Source of the DNA: Jannaschia faecimaris
GTDB taxonomy: Bacteria > Pseudomonadota > Alphaproteobacteria > Rhodobacterales > Rhodobacteraceae
DNA length: 61,656 nucleotides
Assembly: GCF_900107415.1 (NCBI RefSeq)
Contig: NZ_FNPX01000020.1
Span: 1-61,656 of the forward strand
Direction of reading: 5' to 3'
Under the pieces are notes generated by a model. It did no database searches. It was not told where the DNA came from and saw only the letters and a program-made list of their open reading frames with translations. Positions 36,137 to 44,794 of this stretch are shown in pieces; position 1 is the stretch's first letter, and each line of letters starts with the position of its first letter. The position numbers and the translations under genes are program-made.

Positions 36137-37243
36137 TTGACCAGCCCTACGCCCGATCTTGTCTGCAGCGACCTGACGAAGAACTTCGACACGTTTCGCG
36201 CCGTCGATCATGTCAGCTTCGAAGTGCCGCAAGGCTCGTTCTTCTCCATCCTGGGCCCGTCCGGCTGTGGCAAGACCACACTTCTGCGCATGATCGCCGG
36301 GTTCCAGTCGCCGACCAGCGGCGATCTTCTGATCAAGGGCAAATCCATGATCGGCGTGCCGCCCAACAAGCGACCGGTTTCGATGGTCTTTCAGCATCTG
36401 GCGCTGTTTCCGACCATGAATATCGGCGACAATGTAGGGTTCGGGTTGAGACAGCGCGGGGTCGGTCGCTCCGAGATTGCCCGGCGTGTCGATGATATAC
36501 TTGCCCGCGTGGGCCTGCCCGGCGTGGCGGGGCGGCGCGTAGATCAACTCTCGGGCGGGCAAAAGCAACGCGTCGCCATTGCGCGCTGCATGGTGCTGGA
36601 ACCAGACGTGCTGCTCCTGGACGAACCCCTCGGGGCGCTGGACCTGAAGCTGCGCGAACACATGAAAGTCGAGCTGAAGTCGCTTCAGGTAGAGTTCAAC
36701 ACCACGTTCGTCTACATCACCCACGACCAGTCCGAGGCGCTTGTGATGAGCGACAACATCGCCGTGATGAACCACGGGCGCTTCGAACAGATCGGCCCAC
36801 CGCACGAGGTTTACCACAACCCGGATACAGCTTTCGTTGCGGGCTTCGTCGGGGCGGCAAACAAGATCGCGGCGACGGTTGCGTCCGCAAATGGTGCCAT
36901 GCTGACGCTCAGAACCAATGCCGGGGCCGAGATGAAGGTCGTTGCCGCCAATTCCGGTCTGAAAACTGGCGAGCGCGCGCAGGTCTTCCTTCGCCCCGAA
37001 GCCATCGGACTTTCCGTTTCCGTAGAAGGGCTCGGCCCTGACGAGAATATCAGCCGGGGGATTGTAACCTCGGTCCTGTTCAACGGGGCCAACAGTTCCG
37101 TCACCGTAGAAGACGCCTCTGGCCATCCGGTCAGCGTCGCACTTCCTCAGACGGGTGGCTTCGCCGAGCTGCGACCGGGAAGCGAGGTTTACACACACTG
37201 GAATCCGAAGAGAGCCCGGCTCTACCCGGCGGCGGAGGACTAA
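36137..37243 (+). CDS. Pot-type ABC importer ATPase (PotA-like)
   Basis: A 368-residue ATP-binding subunit. Walker A is LGPSGCGKTTLLRM (about 38-51), the Q loop is SMVFQHLALFPTM, the signature is [14 protein letters not shown], and Walker B is VLLLDEPLGALDLK. The C-terminal TOBE domain (about 280-360) is that of importers of the polyamine/iron/sugar group. The start is TTG at 36137 with GAGGA a few bases before. The permease gene follows after three bases. The Walker B aspartate and glutamate are intact. Confidence 0.92.
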   Translation: MTSPTPDLVCSDLTKNFDTFRAVDHVSFEVPQGSFFSILGPSGCGKTTLLRMIAGFQSPTSGDLLIKGKSMIGVPPNKRPVSMVFQHLALFPTMNIGDNVGFGLRQRGVGRSEIARRVDDILARVGLPGVAGRRVDQLSGGQKQRVAIARCMVLEPDVLLLDEPLGALDLKLREHMKVELKSLQVEFNTTFVYITHDQSEALVMSDNIAVMNHGRFEQIGPPHEVYHNPDTAFVAGFVGAANKIAATVASANGAMLTLRTNAGAEMKVVAANSGLKTGERAQVFLRPEAIGLSVSVEGLGPDENISRGIVTSVLFNGANSSVTVEDASGHPVSVALPQTGGFAELRPGSEVYTHWNPKRARLYPAAED

Positions 37244-37246
37244 GCG

Positions 37247-38113
37247 ATGCCCTCTGACAGCTCAAAACTCGGTTTCTACCTGCTGCTCGCGCCGATTTTC
37301 CTGTGGCTCACGGTCCTTATCATCCTGCCGCATATCGGCCTTTTCCTGGTATCGATCAGCGAAAAGATCGCGCCGCGGGAATACGAGACGGGCCTAAGGA
37401 ACTATATCACCTTCTTCGAAGAGCCCCTCTACTGGCGCACCTTCGCGCGTACCGCGATCATGTCGATTCTCGCCACTGCGCTGACCCTGATCTTCGGCTT
37501 CCCCATCGCCTACTACATCGCCAAATTGACCCGTGGCCGCACGAAGACCACGCTGTTCTTGATGTGCATGATCCCGTTTTGGGTTTCGGAACTGGTGCGT
37601 ACCTTCGGCTGGATGATCCTTCTGCGCGAAACCGGGGTGCTGTCGAGTACGCTTCAATATCTCGGCGTTGTCAGCGGCCCGGTCGAGTTTCTCTACAACG
37701 ACGCCGCGATCATGCTGGGGCTGGTCTACACGTCGATCCTGTTCATGGTCGTCCCGCTGGTCACGACGCTCGACAGCCTCGACGACAGCCTGATCGAGGC
37801 GGGCTACGATCTGGGCGGGACCAGCACGTCGATAATGCGCGAGATCGTCATTCCGCACGCCATGCCGGGCATTGTGTCTGGTTGCATCGTCGTCTTCATG
37901 CTGTCGCTTGGCAACTACCTCACGCCAATACTTCTGGGCGGCAAGGACAGCCTGTGGTTCACAGGGATGATTTATACGCAGTTCATAACGCGCTTTAATT
38001 GGGAGCTGGGGTCGGCGTTGGGCTTCCTGCTGCTTGCCCTGTCCTCGACAGTTGTTTTCGTTGGCCTCAAGCTTTCTCGGCAATCGCTTGCCGAAACTAT
38101 GGGGCGCTCATGA
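37247..38113 (+). CDS. Pot-type ABC importer permease 1 (PotB-like)
   Basis: A 288-residue membrane protein with six helices. The first follows SKLGFYLLLAPIFLWLTVLI. The EAA loop that touches the ATPase reads EAGYDLGGTSTSIMREIVIPHAMPG. It pairs with the second permease to form the channel. The stop overlaps the next start (ATGA), so the two are translationally coupled. Confidence 0.9.
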   Translation: MPSDSSKLGFYLLLAPIFLWLTVLIILPHIGLFLVSISEKIAPREYETGLRNYITFFEEPLYWRTFARTAIMSILATALTLIFGFPIAYYIAKLTRGRTKTTLFLMCMIPFWVSELVRTFGWMILLRETGVLSSTLQYLGVVSGPVEFLYNDAAIMLGLVYTSILFMVVPLVTTLDSLDDSLIEAGYDLGGTSTSIMREIVIPHAMPGIVSGCIVVFMLSLGNYLTPILLGGKDSLWFTGMIYTQFITRFNWELGSALGFLLLALSSTVVFVGLKLSRQSLAETMGRS

Positions 38114-38964
38114 TACCCACTGTCCCGCAGCCCGTCTTCGCCAAGTGGTGCTACCGCGCCTATGTGACGGTGTTCTTTCTCTATCTCGCCCTGCCGCTCA
38201 CGGTGGTCTGCGTCTTTGCCTTCAATGACAGCGTCTTCCCGTCCCTGCCTTGGGAAGGCTTCACGATGGCGTGGTTCTTCGGCAAAGAAGCGCCTTTTAT
38301 CGGCGTCTTCAACGAGCGCTCGATCCTGCGCGCAATCGGAACGTCAGCATTTGTCGCGGGCTGGGTGTCGGCGCTGGCGGTCTTCGTCGGGACCTGCAAC
38401 GCGTTCCTGTTCGTCCGGCACGATTTCCGCGGCAAGTCGGTACTTTACATGTTGATGCTGCTGCCACTGATCATTCCAGGCGTTATCCTAGGCATCTCGA
38501 TCTTGGTATTCTCCAGCGCCATCGCGAACACGCTGGAGGACGCGACCGGCCTATGGTTCGACGGACTTCGTCCCGGACTAATCCTTGTAATCTTGGGCCA
38601 ATTTTCGTTCATCACGACATTTGCGACTCTCGTGATCGCAGCGCGTCTGCAAAAGTTCGACCCCAGCCTTGAGGAGGCCGCACTCAACCTCGGGGCGACC
38701 AAACTGGGCGCGATCCGTCAGATAACCCTGCCGTTCCTGATGCCTGCCATTCTGGCCTCGGCGGTCGTGTCGGTCCTCATGAGTTTCGAAAATTTCAACA
38801 CGACGCTGATGCTGGTCGGCTCGGATTCTCCGCTGACGATCACGATGTTCGACAAGCTCAAGCAGGGCTCCACGCCGGTTCTCAACGCGGTATCGCTTTT
38901 GCTGATAATGGCGTCGGCCGTCCTCGGGCTGATCTCGCTTCTTTTTCAGAAGCGTAAGGCCTGA
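38110..38964 (+). CDS. Pot-type ABC importer permease 2 (PotC-like)
   Basis: A 284-residue permease from the ATG at 38110, overlapping the previous stop by four bases. Early blocks are YVTVFFLYLALPLTVVCVFA and FNDSVFPSLPWEGF, as in PotC. The EAA loop is EEAALNLGATKLGAIRQITL. It is the last gene of the importer. Beyond it is a weak 7-base hairpin (38987-38993 with 39004-39010), then IS debris. Confidence 0.9.
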   Translation: MIPTVPQPVFAKWCYRAYVTVFFLYLALPLTVVCVFAFNDSVFPSLPWEGFTMAWFFGKEAPFIGVFNERSILRAIGTSAFVAGWVSALAVFVGTCNAFLFVRHDFRGKSVLYMLMLLPLIIPGVILGISILVFSSAIANTLEDATGLWFDGLRPGLILVILGQFSFITTFATLVIAARLQKFDPSLEEAALNLGATKLGAIRQITLPFLMPAILASAVVSVLMSFENFNTTLMLVGSDSPLTITMFDKLKQGSTPVLNAVSLLLIMASAVLGLISLLFQKRKA

Positions 38965-39439
38965 TGCGCATGCCCACGGATATCTAATCAGAAGAGTTAG
39001 CCATTCTGATCGCAATATGCCCCACCCGAGTTGATCAGCCTTCCGGCCACGATGGATTCCGCCTCCCTGACCGCATAGTATCGCTCAGGGCCTGCAATGT
39101 GGAATCCGCATCCGTGCCCGCCGTGAACTTGTTCGGTATGCGTGGCATCGTTTCGGTTCTCCATTCGCTGCGAAGATCGCCTAGACCATTCAGCCACTTG
39201 ATCACTGGAAAGGGTCAGACCAACGCAGGAACAACAAAACTCTCATACCGGCGCGAAGCACAATCCCTGAAAGATGGGCGTATTTGGCGCGATAATTGCG
39301 TCGTGGACACCGCTTCAAGGATTTTCGGCCGGAGCAACCGGGACGCATTGTGCCCATCTGCCTGAGATCGATTAACCGTTCACAACGACTCTGGGTCTGA
39401 TCAACCCCACCGGAGTGGTCCAGCTTGAATGTTGGTGCA
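38965..39439. other. Gene-free stretch before the IS3 relic
   Basis: About 475 bases with no supportable gene. The only structure I see is the weak hairpin ATCAGAA/TTCTGAT at 38987-39010. The remainder is probably decayed mobile DNA, but I cannot assign it. Confidence 0.35.
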
Positions 39440-40510
39440 GCGTTGGCCTGGGTTCCATCAAGACGATGGTTTCTGGAGCCGGTGGGCGGTAGCCCAAAGC
39501 ACTATGTAGTCGTTTGATGTTGTAGTGTTTCCTTCAGCATTCGATGATGATTTGGGCTTGCTGCAGTGAGTAGAGGGCTTCGCTGTTCGGCAGCGCTTCC
39601 CTGAGCCGTGCATTGAAGCTTTCGCAGGATCCGTTCTCCCAAGGTGAGCCGGGTTCGATGGATACGGTCTTCGAGCCAACGGCCACGATCCCTTTCTTCA
39701 CGGCCTCTGCAATGAACTCAGGTCCAATGTCCGACATGGCATTGCGCAGCAATGTCCCTCACGGGAGGCGGATATTGGCGGGCACACGACGGAGGATGAA
39801 AAGCTCTTTTAGAGTATCAATAACCTCGGTCGAGTTCAATTTCCGGTTCACCCAGATCGCTAGGCAGTCCCGGGTATGGTCGTCCAGAATGTTCAACGTT
39901 CGGAACGCTTTCCCATCATCGGTACGATGATGCACGACGTCACAGGACCAGACGTGGTTCCTGCACTCCGGTCGCAGCAGGACACACGATCCGTCCGTTG
40001 AGCCAGAGGAGGCCTTTCTTCGGTTGCTTGATTGGGACCTTCAGCACCTCGCGTCGCCACAGCCGCGCGACCGCTGCCCGTCAAGCGCTTGCGAAGCGAT
40101 CTGCCGAGAAACGCGTTGTCGTTCACCTGCCAGCCTGCATCTCCTGACAGAGCTGCAATCCGGCGATACCCGTATCTGCCAAACTGGCGGGTCAGCTCGA
40201 TCATGCCTGCGACCAGTCGATCTTCGTCAGCCTGGCCTACCGGCAAACGGCTTTGCGTGGATTGGCGCTGTCCTGAGATCCGGCGCACCCGTCGTTCAGA
40301 GACCTACGTCTGACTGGGAATGTGGTCGATGCAAGCCCCCGTCTTGGCAGACTACTTCGCCATCGTGTGCCCGGGCAATAGACGACGCGAGGGGCTCAGA
40401 TGTTCCCCCGTGCGGCCTCCGACAGAACGAGCTTGTCCAATGTCAGGTCTGAAACAGCCCGACGAAGCTGACCCTTCTCCCTCCGAACCCGTGGGGTGAA
40501 TCCGCCCGGG
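39440..40510 (-). pseudogene. IS3-family (IS407-like) transposase, degraded
   Basis: The minus strand holds the end of OrfA (GQLRRAVSDLTLDKLVLSEA followed by ARGN near 40400-40465). OrfB pieces follow: IELTRQFGRYGYRRIAAL near 40200, then GPEFIAEAVKKGIVAVGSKT and PGSPWENGSCESFNARLR at about 39595-39720. Frames change several times. A 33-base insertion with an in-frame stop sits at 39735-39767, just before the conserved SD-GPEF motif. The element is inactive. It marks the border between the Pot importer and the LysR-controlled array. Confidence 0.75.
39735..39767. repeat. Small palindromic insertion inside IS3 relic
   Basis: 33 bases interrupt the otherwise standard 'NIR-SDxGPEF' coding of the IS3 OrfB. 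The insert contains CATTGC-GCA-GCAATG (39740-39754) and a second palindrome, TCCC-TCAC-GGGA. Its 17-base core (39739-39755) is identical to 59572-59588, inside an IS481 relic. Confidence 0.55.
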
Positions 40511-40578
40511 GAACGGGGAGCCTGGGCATGAAACGATTTGTGCCTCAGAGCAAAACAGATCGACTGGCGGCACCCAGT

Positions 40579-41547
40579 TCAAGGTTCTTCATTTCCATAT
40601 GTCCGTTCAATTATCCCAATGGTCGCCAATTCCGCCTCGATTGCCGAAAGGAAGGCAGCTTCCACTTCGGACTTCCGTCTCGCTGGATTACTGACGAGAT
40701 GGATACTGACTTTTGGAAGGTTATCATAAGGTGGGAGTTGCCGAATGCGACCGGCAGCCACGTCCCGTTGGGCCACGTGCAGCGGCAAGGCTCCGATCCC
40801 GATATCCGCCATAATCATCCGCCGGATTTCATTCAGGCTTGATGAGACCCCACGCCAGTTGCGCGACAGGTTCAGGCGGGACCTCAATCTGGAGACGACT
40901 TCCAGAGGGCCACCTTCGGCCTCGGTCTGGAAAGCAACGAACGGTTCGCCATCAAGATCCGCAGGCACAATGCTTTCAGCGGCGAAGAGACGGTGACGCG
41001 GCCCGCAAAAAAGCCCGAAGAATTCATCGTACAAAATTAATGTGTTCAAAGCCTTGGGATGCATCGACAGCAGGCAAATGCCGAAGCTTGCCCGATTCAA
41101 CGTAACCATCTCTACGACCTCATCACTCTCTAGAACCGAAAAAGAATAGGTCACGTCCGGATGGGCGTTTGAAAATCGGTTCAGGAACGCGTCGAAATGC
41201 TCCGAGACCACCGAGCTGGTGATCGCAATCGACAGGTGACCGCGCAGCTCGGCGTTGTTTTCGTCAAGGATGGCGGGCAGTTGGGACACGGTGCCGAAAA
41301 TTGTGGCGCATTCCGTATAAAGAACCTGCCCCGCACGGGTGATGGTGAATTCATTCGGTTTGCGGATGATCAACGTCTTGCCGACCGCCTGCTCCAGTCG
41401 TTTGAGGGCCGCCGAAATCGTGGGTTGTTTTAGGCCCATGGATGCGGCCGCCTTGGATATACCCCGCTTTTCCACCACCACCATGAAGGTGCGGAGCAAA
41501 TTCCAGTCCAGGTTCCAAGGGAAACGGCTGCGTTCGGGAGGGGGCAT
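40579..41547 (-). CDS. LysR-family transcriptional regulator of the amino-acid array
   Basis: 322 residues. The winged helix-turn-helix at about 14-75 includes LLRTFMVVVEKRGISKAAAS and LKQPTISAALKRLEQAVGK. An effector domain follows, with HLSIAITSSVVSEHFDAFL. It is divergent from the ABC importer and aminotransferase array at 41690-52240 and is its likely regulator. A T-N11-A palindrome overlaps its own start codon, which suggests autoregulation. The effector is probably the imported compound or an intermediate (inference). Confidence 0.9.
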   Translation of the reverse strand: MPPPERSRFPWNLDWNLLRTFMVVVEKRGISKAAASMGLKQPTISAALKRLEQAVGKTLIIRKPNEFTITRAGQVLYTECATIFGTVSQLPAILDENNAELRGHLSIAITSSVVSEHFDAFLNRFSNAHPDVTYSFSVLESDEVVEMVTLNRASFGICLLSMHPKALNTLILYDEFFGLFCGPRHRLFAAESIVPADLDGEPFVAFQTEAEGGPLEVVSRLRSRLNLSRNWRGVSSSLNEIRRMIMADIGIGALPLHVAQRDVAAGRIRQLPPYDNLPKVSIHLVSNPARRKSEVEAAFLSAIEAELATIGIIERTYGNEEP

Positions 41548-41560
41548 AGATTTTATCTAT
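41546..41560. promoter_or_regulatory. LysR-type operator (T-N11-A) at the regulator start
   Basis: ATAGAT-TTT-ATCTAT is a perfect inverted repeat. TAGATTTTATCTA within it fits the LysR T-N11-A consensus. It touches the ATG of the LysR gene (41545-41547) and lies about 130 bases before the binding-protein gene. Confidence 0.65.
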
Positions 41561-41689
41561 ATTGATGATCCTTGTTATTTATTTGCGCGATGATGATGGT
41601 CATGCAAGTCTTTTCCGCAGAGCGGGGGCAATCCGCCAAAGATGCACGGGCGTCACGCCCGTCCGGATTAAGCCAACATGGAGACCCAA

Positions 41690-42466
41690 ATGTTTATTCG
41701 CCGTACGATCCTGAAAACTGCCGTTATAGCAGCAGGTTTTACCGTCGCCGCGCTGAACGTAGCTGCCGCAGACGAACTTGAGACCCTGAAAGAAGAAGGT
41801 GTCATCCGCATCGCGATGTCCGGTGCCTATCCGCCGTTCAACTTTGTGAACGACGAGAATCAGGTTGTAGGGTTCGACCCGTCAATCGGTGCGGAAATGG
41901 CCGAACGTATGGGGCTTGAGGTTGAAATCGTCACCACAGCATGGGACGGGATCATCGGCGGTCTCTTGGCTAACAAATATGACGCCATCGTCGGCTCTAT
42001 GACCATCACCGCCGAGCGTGACGAAGTCGTTGATTTCGTCGGCCCCTATTACTCCGACAAGCGCGCCATCTTTACGAAGCCGGGTTCCGGCATCAGCAGC
42101 CTCGAAGACCTCGAAGGCAAGCGCGTTGGCCTGACGCTCGGCGAAACCCATGAGGATTGGGCGCGTGAGCGAGGTTATGACATCAGCACCTACAAGGGCC
42201 TGCCCGAACTGCTGCTTGAGCTGGAGAATGGCCGTGTCGATGCCATCGTGAATGACTCCATCGCCGCCATTCTTGCCATGACTGCAAAGGGGCAGGAATA
42301 CGAGATGTTCGCAGATCCGACCACCGAACCATTTGGTGCCGGGATCGCCATTCGCGAGGGCAACCCGGAGTTGGCTGCGGAAATGCAGGCAGCGCTGGAT
42401 TCCATGATGGAAGACGGCACGTATCTCGCAATCGCCGAAGAGTGGGTGGGTGCCGATATCCGCTAG
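41690..42466 (+). CDS. Polar amino-acid ABC importer binding protein
   Basis: A 258-residue SBP_bac_3 protein from the ATG at 41690, with GGAG six bases upstream; the in-frame ATG at 41678 has no ribosome site. It has a signal peptide (about 1-26), then IRIAMSGAYPPFNFVNDENQ, VGFDPSIGAEMAERMGLEVE and GSMTITAERDEVVDF, the standard ligand pocket of the Gln/His/Arg group. It is the first gene of a 10.5-kb array and is followed by a strong hairpin. The ligand is an amino acid or a derivative. Confidence 0.92.
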   Translation: MFIRRTILKTAVIAAGFTVAALNVAAADELETLKEEGVIRIAMSGAYPPFNFVNDENQVVGFDPSIGAEMAERMGLEVEIVTTAWDGIIGGLLANKYDAIVGSMTITAERDEVVDFVGPYYSDKRAIFTKPGSGISSLEDLEGKRVGLTLGETHEDWARERGYDISTYKGLPELLLELENGRVDAIVNDSIAAILAMTAKGQEYEMFADPTTEPFGAGIAIREGNPELAAEMQAALDSMMEDGTYLAIAEEWVGADIR

Positions 42467-42472
42467 TCATCT

Positions 42473-42499
42473 CCCCCGTCGCCCATGAAGCGGCGGGGG
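42473..42499 (+). terminator. Strong hairpin after the binding-protein gene
   Basis: CCCCCGTCGC pairs with GCGGCGGGGG, a 10-base stem with one G-T pair and a seven-base loop, starting eight bases after the stop. No T run follows. It probably stabilises the binding-protein message or partly stops transcription, leaving less of the downstream permeases and enzymes. Confidence 0.6.
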
Positions 42500-42684
42500 G
42501 CAGTACCGATTGCGGGACGCGTCCGGCAGGTATTTGCATGACCAGGCATTCGCCAACAAGCGCGTGGCGCAAGAAAACCGACTGAGAGCAGACCCTTAAT
42601 GCCTTTTCTTAGGCATGACGAAACCGCAGCACCAACTGGCGCGCGATCACCATACTTCAATCGGCGCAATCCAGGGAGCGCGAT

Positions 42685-43332
42685 ATGGACATTGAACTAA
42701 TGCTCAAGGTCTATCCGTTCTTTCTCGAGGCGGCATGGGTGACAATTTTGCTTTCGGTTCTGACCGCAATACTCGGACTGACTTGCGGAGCACTCGGGGC
42801 GGCGGCGCGGCTATCGCGATTTGCTGTACTTCGCTTTCTGGGCGCGGCGTATGTGAGCGTGTTTCGGGGCACGCCGGCGCTGATCCAGCTGTTTATACTG
42901 TACTTCGGCGGGCCACAGATCGGGATCCAGCTTGACGCGTTCGAGGCGGGTGTCATCGGGTTGGGCATAAACGCCGGAGCCTACATGACAGAAACGATCC
43001 GCGGGGCGATCATCTCAATCGACAAGGGCCAGCGCGAGGCCGCCCGCACCCTGGGCCTGAGCCAATGGCAAACCATGTACAAGACCATCCTGCCGCAGGC
43101 CGCCAGGCTCATGGTGCGCCCGCTTGGGGTGAACCTGAACATGCTGATCAAGGCGACGGCGCTCGTGGCTGCTATCTCGGTCGTTGAACTCACTTATACG
43201 GCGCAGCGCTACATTGGCTCGACCTACAAGCCCTTCGAGATGTTTCTGCTCGCTGGCATTCTTTACATGATCATCATCTATTTGACCGGGCGGGGCGTTA
43301 CCTGGCTGGACCGTAAAGTCCAGATCACCTGA
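42685..43332 (+). CDS. Polar amino-acid ABC importer permease 1
   Basis: A 215-residue permease of the HisMQ/GlnP group with about five helices. SVFRGTPALIQLFILYFG is the family signature, and EAARTLGLSQWQTMYKTILPQ is the EAA loop. It pairs with the next permease. The 218-base gap before it carries the hairpin and no other gene. Confidence 0.92.
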   Translation: MDIELMLKVYPFFLEAAWVTILLSVLTAILGLTCGALGAAARLSRFAVLRFLGAAYVSVFRGTPALIQLFILYFGGPQIGIQLDAFEAGVIGLGINAGAYMTETIRGAIISIDKGQREAARTLGLSQWQTMYKTILPQAARLMVRPLGVNLNMLIKATALVAAISVVELTYTAQRYIGSTYKPFEMFLLAGILYMIIIYLTGRGVTWLDRKVQIT

Positions 43333-43350
43333 TCGGGAAGGAAGAGAATA

Positions 43351-44007
43351 ATGAGCCTCGATTTTTCAGTCGTTCCCGGATATCTGGATGTCCTGCTGTT
43401 GGGCTGTGCTTGGACGATCGCCATCACGACGGCTGCTGCGGTGCTGAGCTTTTTTGGCGGTATCGTGTTCGCAGTAATCGCGCTTTATGGGCCTTGGATC
43501 ATAAGGCAGCCGTTCCGTTTGATCGCATGGGTGTTTATGGGCACACCTTTGCTCTTGCAGCTATTCCTGATCTATTTTGGCTTGGTGCAAATCGGAATCG
43601 ACCTGCCAGCGTTCGTCGCGGGGATCATCGGGCTAGGGCTACATTTCGCGGTCTATAACTCTGAGTTGATCCAGACCGCGATCCTGTCTGTGGACAAGGG
43701 TCAGATGGAAGCCGCACGCACCGTGGGGCTCAGCCGCAGCCAAGCGCTTCGCAAAGTGGTGATTCCACAGGCGGTGCGCGATGTCATCCCGCCAATCGGC
43801 AACAATATGATCGCCCTTCTCAAGGACAGCGCCCTCGTGTCTGTCATCGGGGTAAGCGAACTGACTCTGTCCGCGCAGCGGGTTATCGGCCGAACATATC
43901 GCCCATTCGAATTCTACCTTATGGCCGCCGCCTTCTACTACGTAATCAATTTGGGCATGGAGTGGGTGCAGCGTAAAATCGAACGCCGCATTTCAATTTC
44001 GCGCTGA
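43351..44007 (+). CDS. Polar amino-acid ABC importer permease 2
   Basis: A 218-residue partner of the preceding permease with the same layout. [18 protein letters not shown] replaces the more usual FRGTP block, and the EAA loop reads [29 protein letters not shown] precedes the ATG. It forms the membrane pore with permease 1. Confidence 0.92.
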   Translation: MSLDFSVVPGYLDVLLLGCAWTIAITTAAAVLSFFGGIVFAVIALYGPWIIRQPFRLIAWVFMGTPLLLQLFLIYFGLVQIGIDLPAFVAGIIGLGLHFAVYNSELIQTAILSVDKGQMEAARTVGLSRSQALRKVVIPQAVRDVIPPIGNNMIALLKDSALVSVIGVSELTLSAQRVIGRTYRPFEFYLMAAAFYYVINLGMEWVQRKIERRISISR

Positions 44008-44023
44008 TCTGAAAGGACCGAAT

Positions 44024-44794
44024 ATGACCGATCAGAAAGACTTCGTTCAAATTCGCCACGCACAGAAATCGTTTGGCCCGGTCGAGGTCCTCAAGGATAT
44101 CAGTCTGACCGTCGAACGCGGGCAGATTGTGGCGATAATCGGTCCATCAGGTTCGGGAAAATCCACCCTTCTGCGGGCGATTAATGATCTTGATCCGCTA
44201 ACCGGAGGCGATATCTGGCTCGACGGGGTGCAGGTAAACAAGACCCTGCCGCACCGGCAATATGAAAAGCACATCAACGAAATGCGCCAACAGATTGGCA
44301 TGGTGTTTCAGCATTTCAATCTATTCCCGCATATGACCGCCCGCGAAAATGTCGCCATGGCACCCAAGATGCTCAAGGGTCTTTCCAAGGAGGAAGCGGA
44401 CAAGCTGGTCGAGGAACAACTCGACAAGGTCGGGATGCTGGAGCGGATCGACTACTACCCCTCGCAGCTTTCCGGTGGTCAGAAACAGCGCGTGGCGATT
44501 GCGCGCGCCCTCGCAATGAAGCCCAAGTTGATGCTCTTTGACGAGGCCACATCAGCCCTCGATCCCGAGTTGGTGGACGAGGTCAATCAGGTCATGAAGA
44601 AGTTGGCCGAGGAGCACATGACCATGATCATAGTCACCCATGAAATGGACTTTGCTGCATCGGTTTGTGATCGCGTTTTGTTCATGGATCAGGGCGTGGT
44701 GGTCGAAGAAGGCCCGCCGCAGGTTGTATTCAAAAACCCAAGCCAGGAAAGAACCCGCGCATTCCTGCGCAAACATCTGGCAGGTGCCAAGTGA
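44024..44794 (+). CDS. Polar amino-acid ABC importer ATPase
   Basis: 256 residues. Walker A is [16 protein letters not shown], the Q loop is [14 protein letters not shown], the signature is [15 protein letters not shown], and Walker B is [16 protein letters not shown]. This is the GlnQ/HisP type. AAAGGA precedes the ATG. The stop overlaps the aminotransferase start (GTGA), tying uptake directly to catabolism. Confidence 0.93.
   Translation: MTDQKDFVQIRHAQKSFGPVEVLKDISLTVERGQIVAIIGPSGSGKSTLLRAINDLDPLTGGDIWLDGVQVNKTLPHRQYEKHINEMRQQIGMVFQHFNLFPHMTARENVAMAPKMLKGLSKEEADKLVEEQLDKVGMLERIDYYPSQLSGGQKQRVAIARALAMKPKLMLFDEATSALDPELVDEVNQVMKKLAEEHMTMIIVTHEMDFAASVCDRVLFMDQGVVVEEGPPQVVFKNPSQERTRAFLRKHLAGAK

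Noticed and set aside
35777-37198. 473-codon minus-strand frame
   Set aside because: It is antisense to the PotD-like and PotA-like genes, whose motifs are complete.
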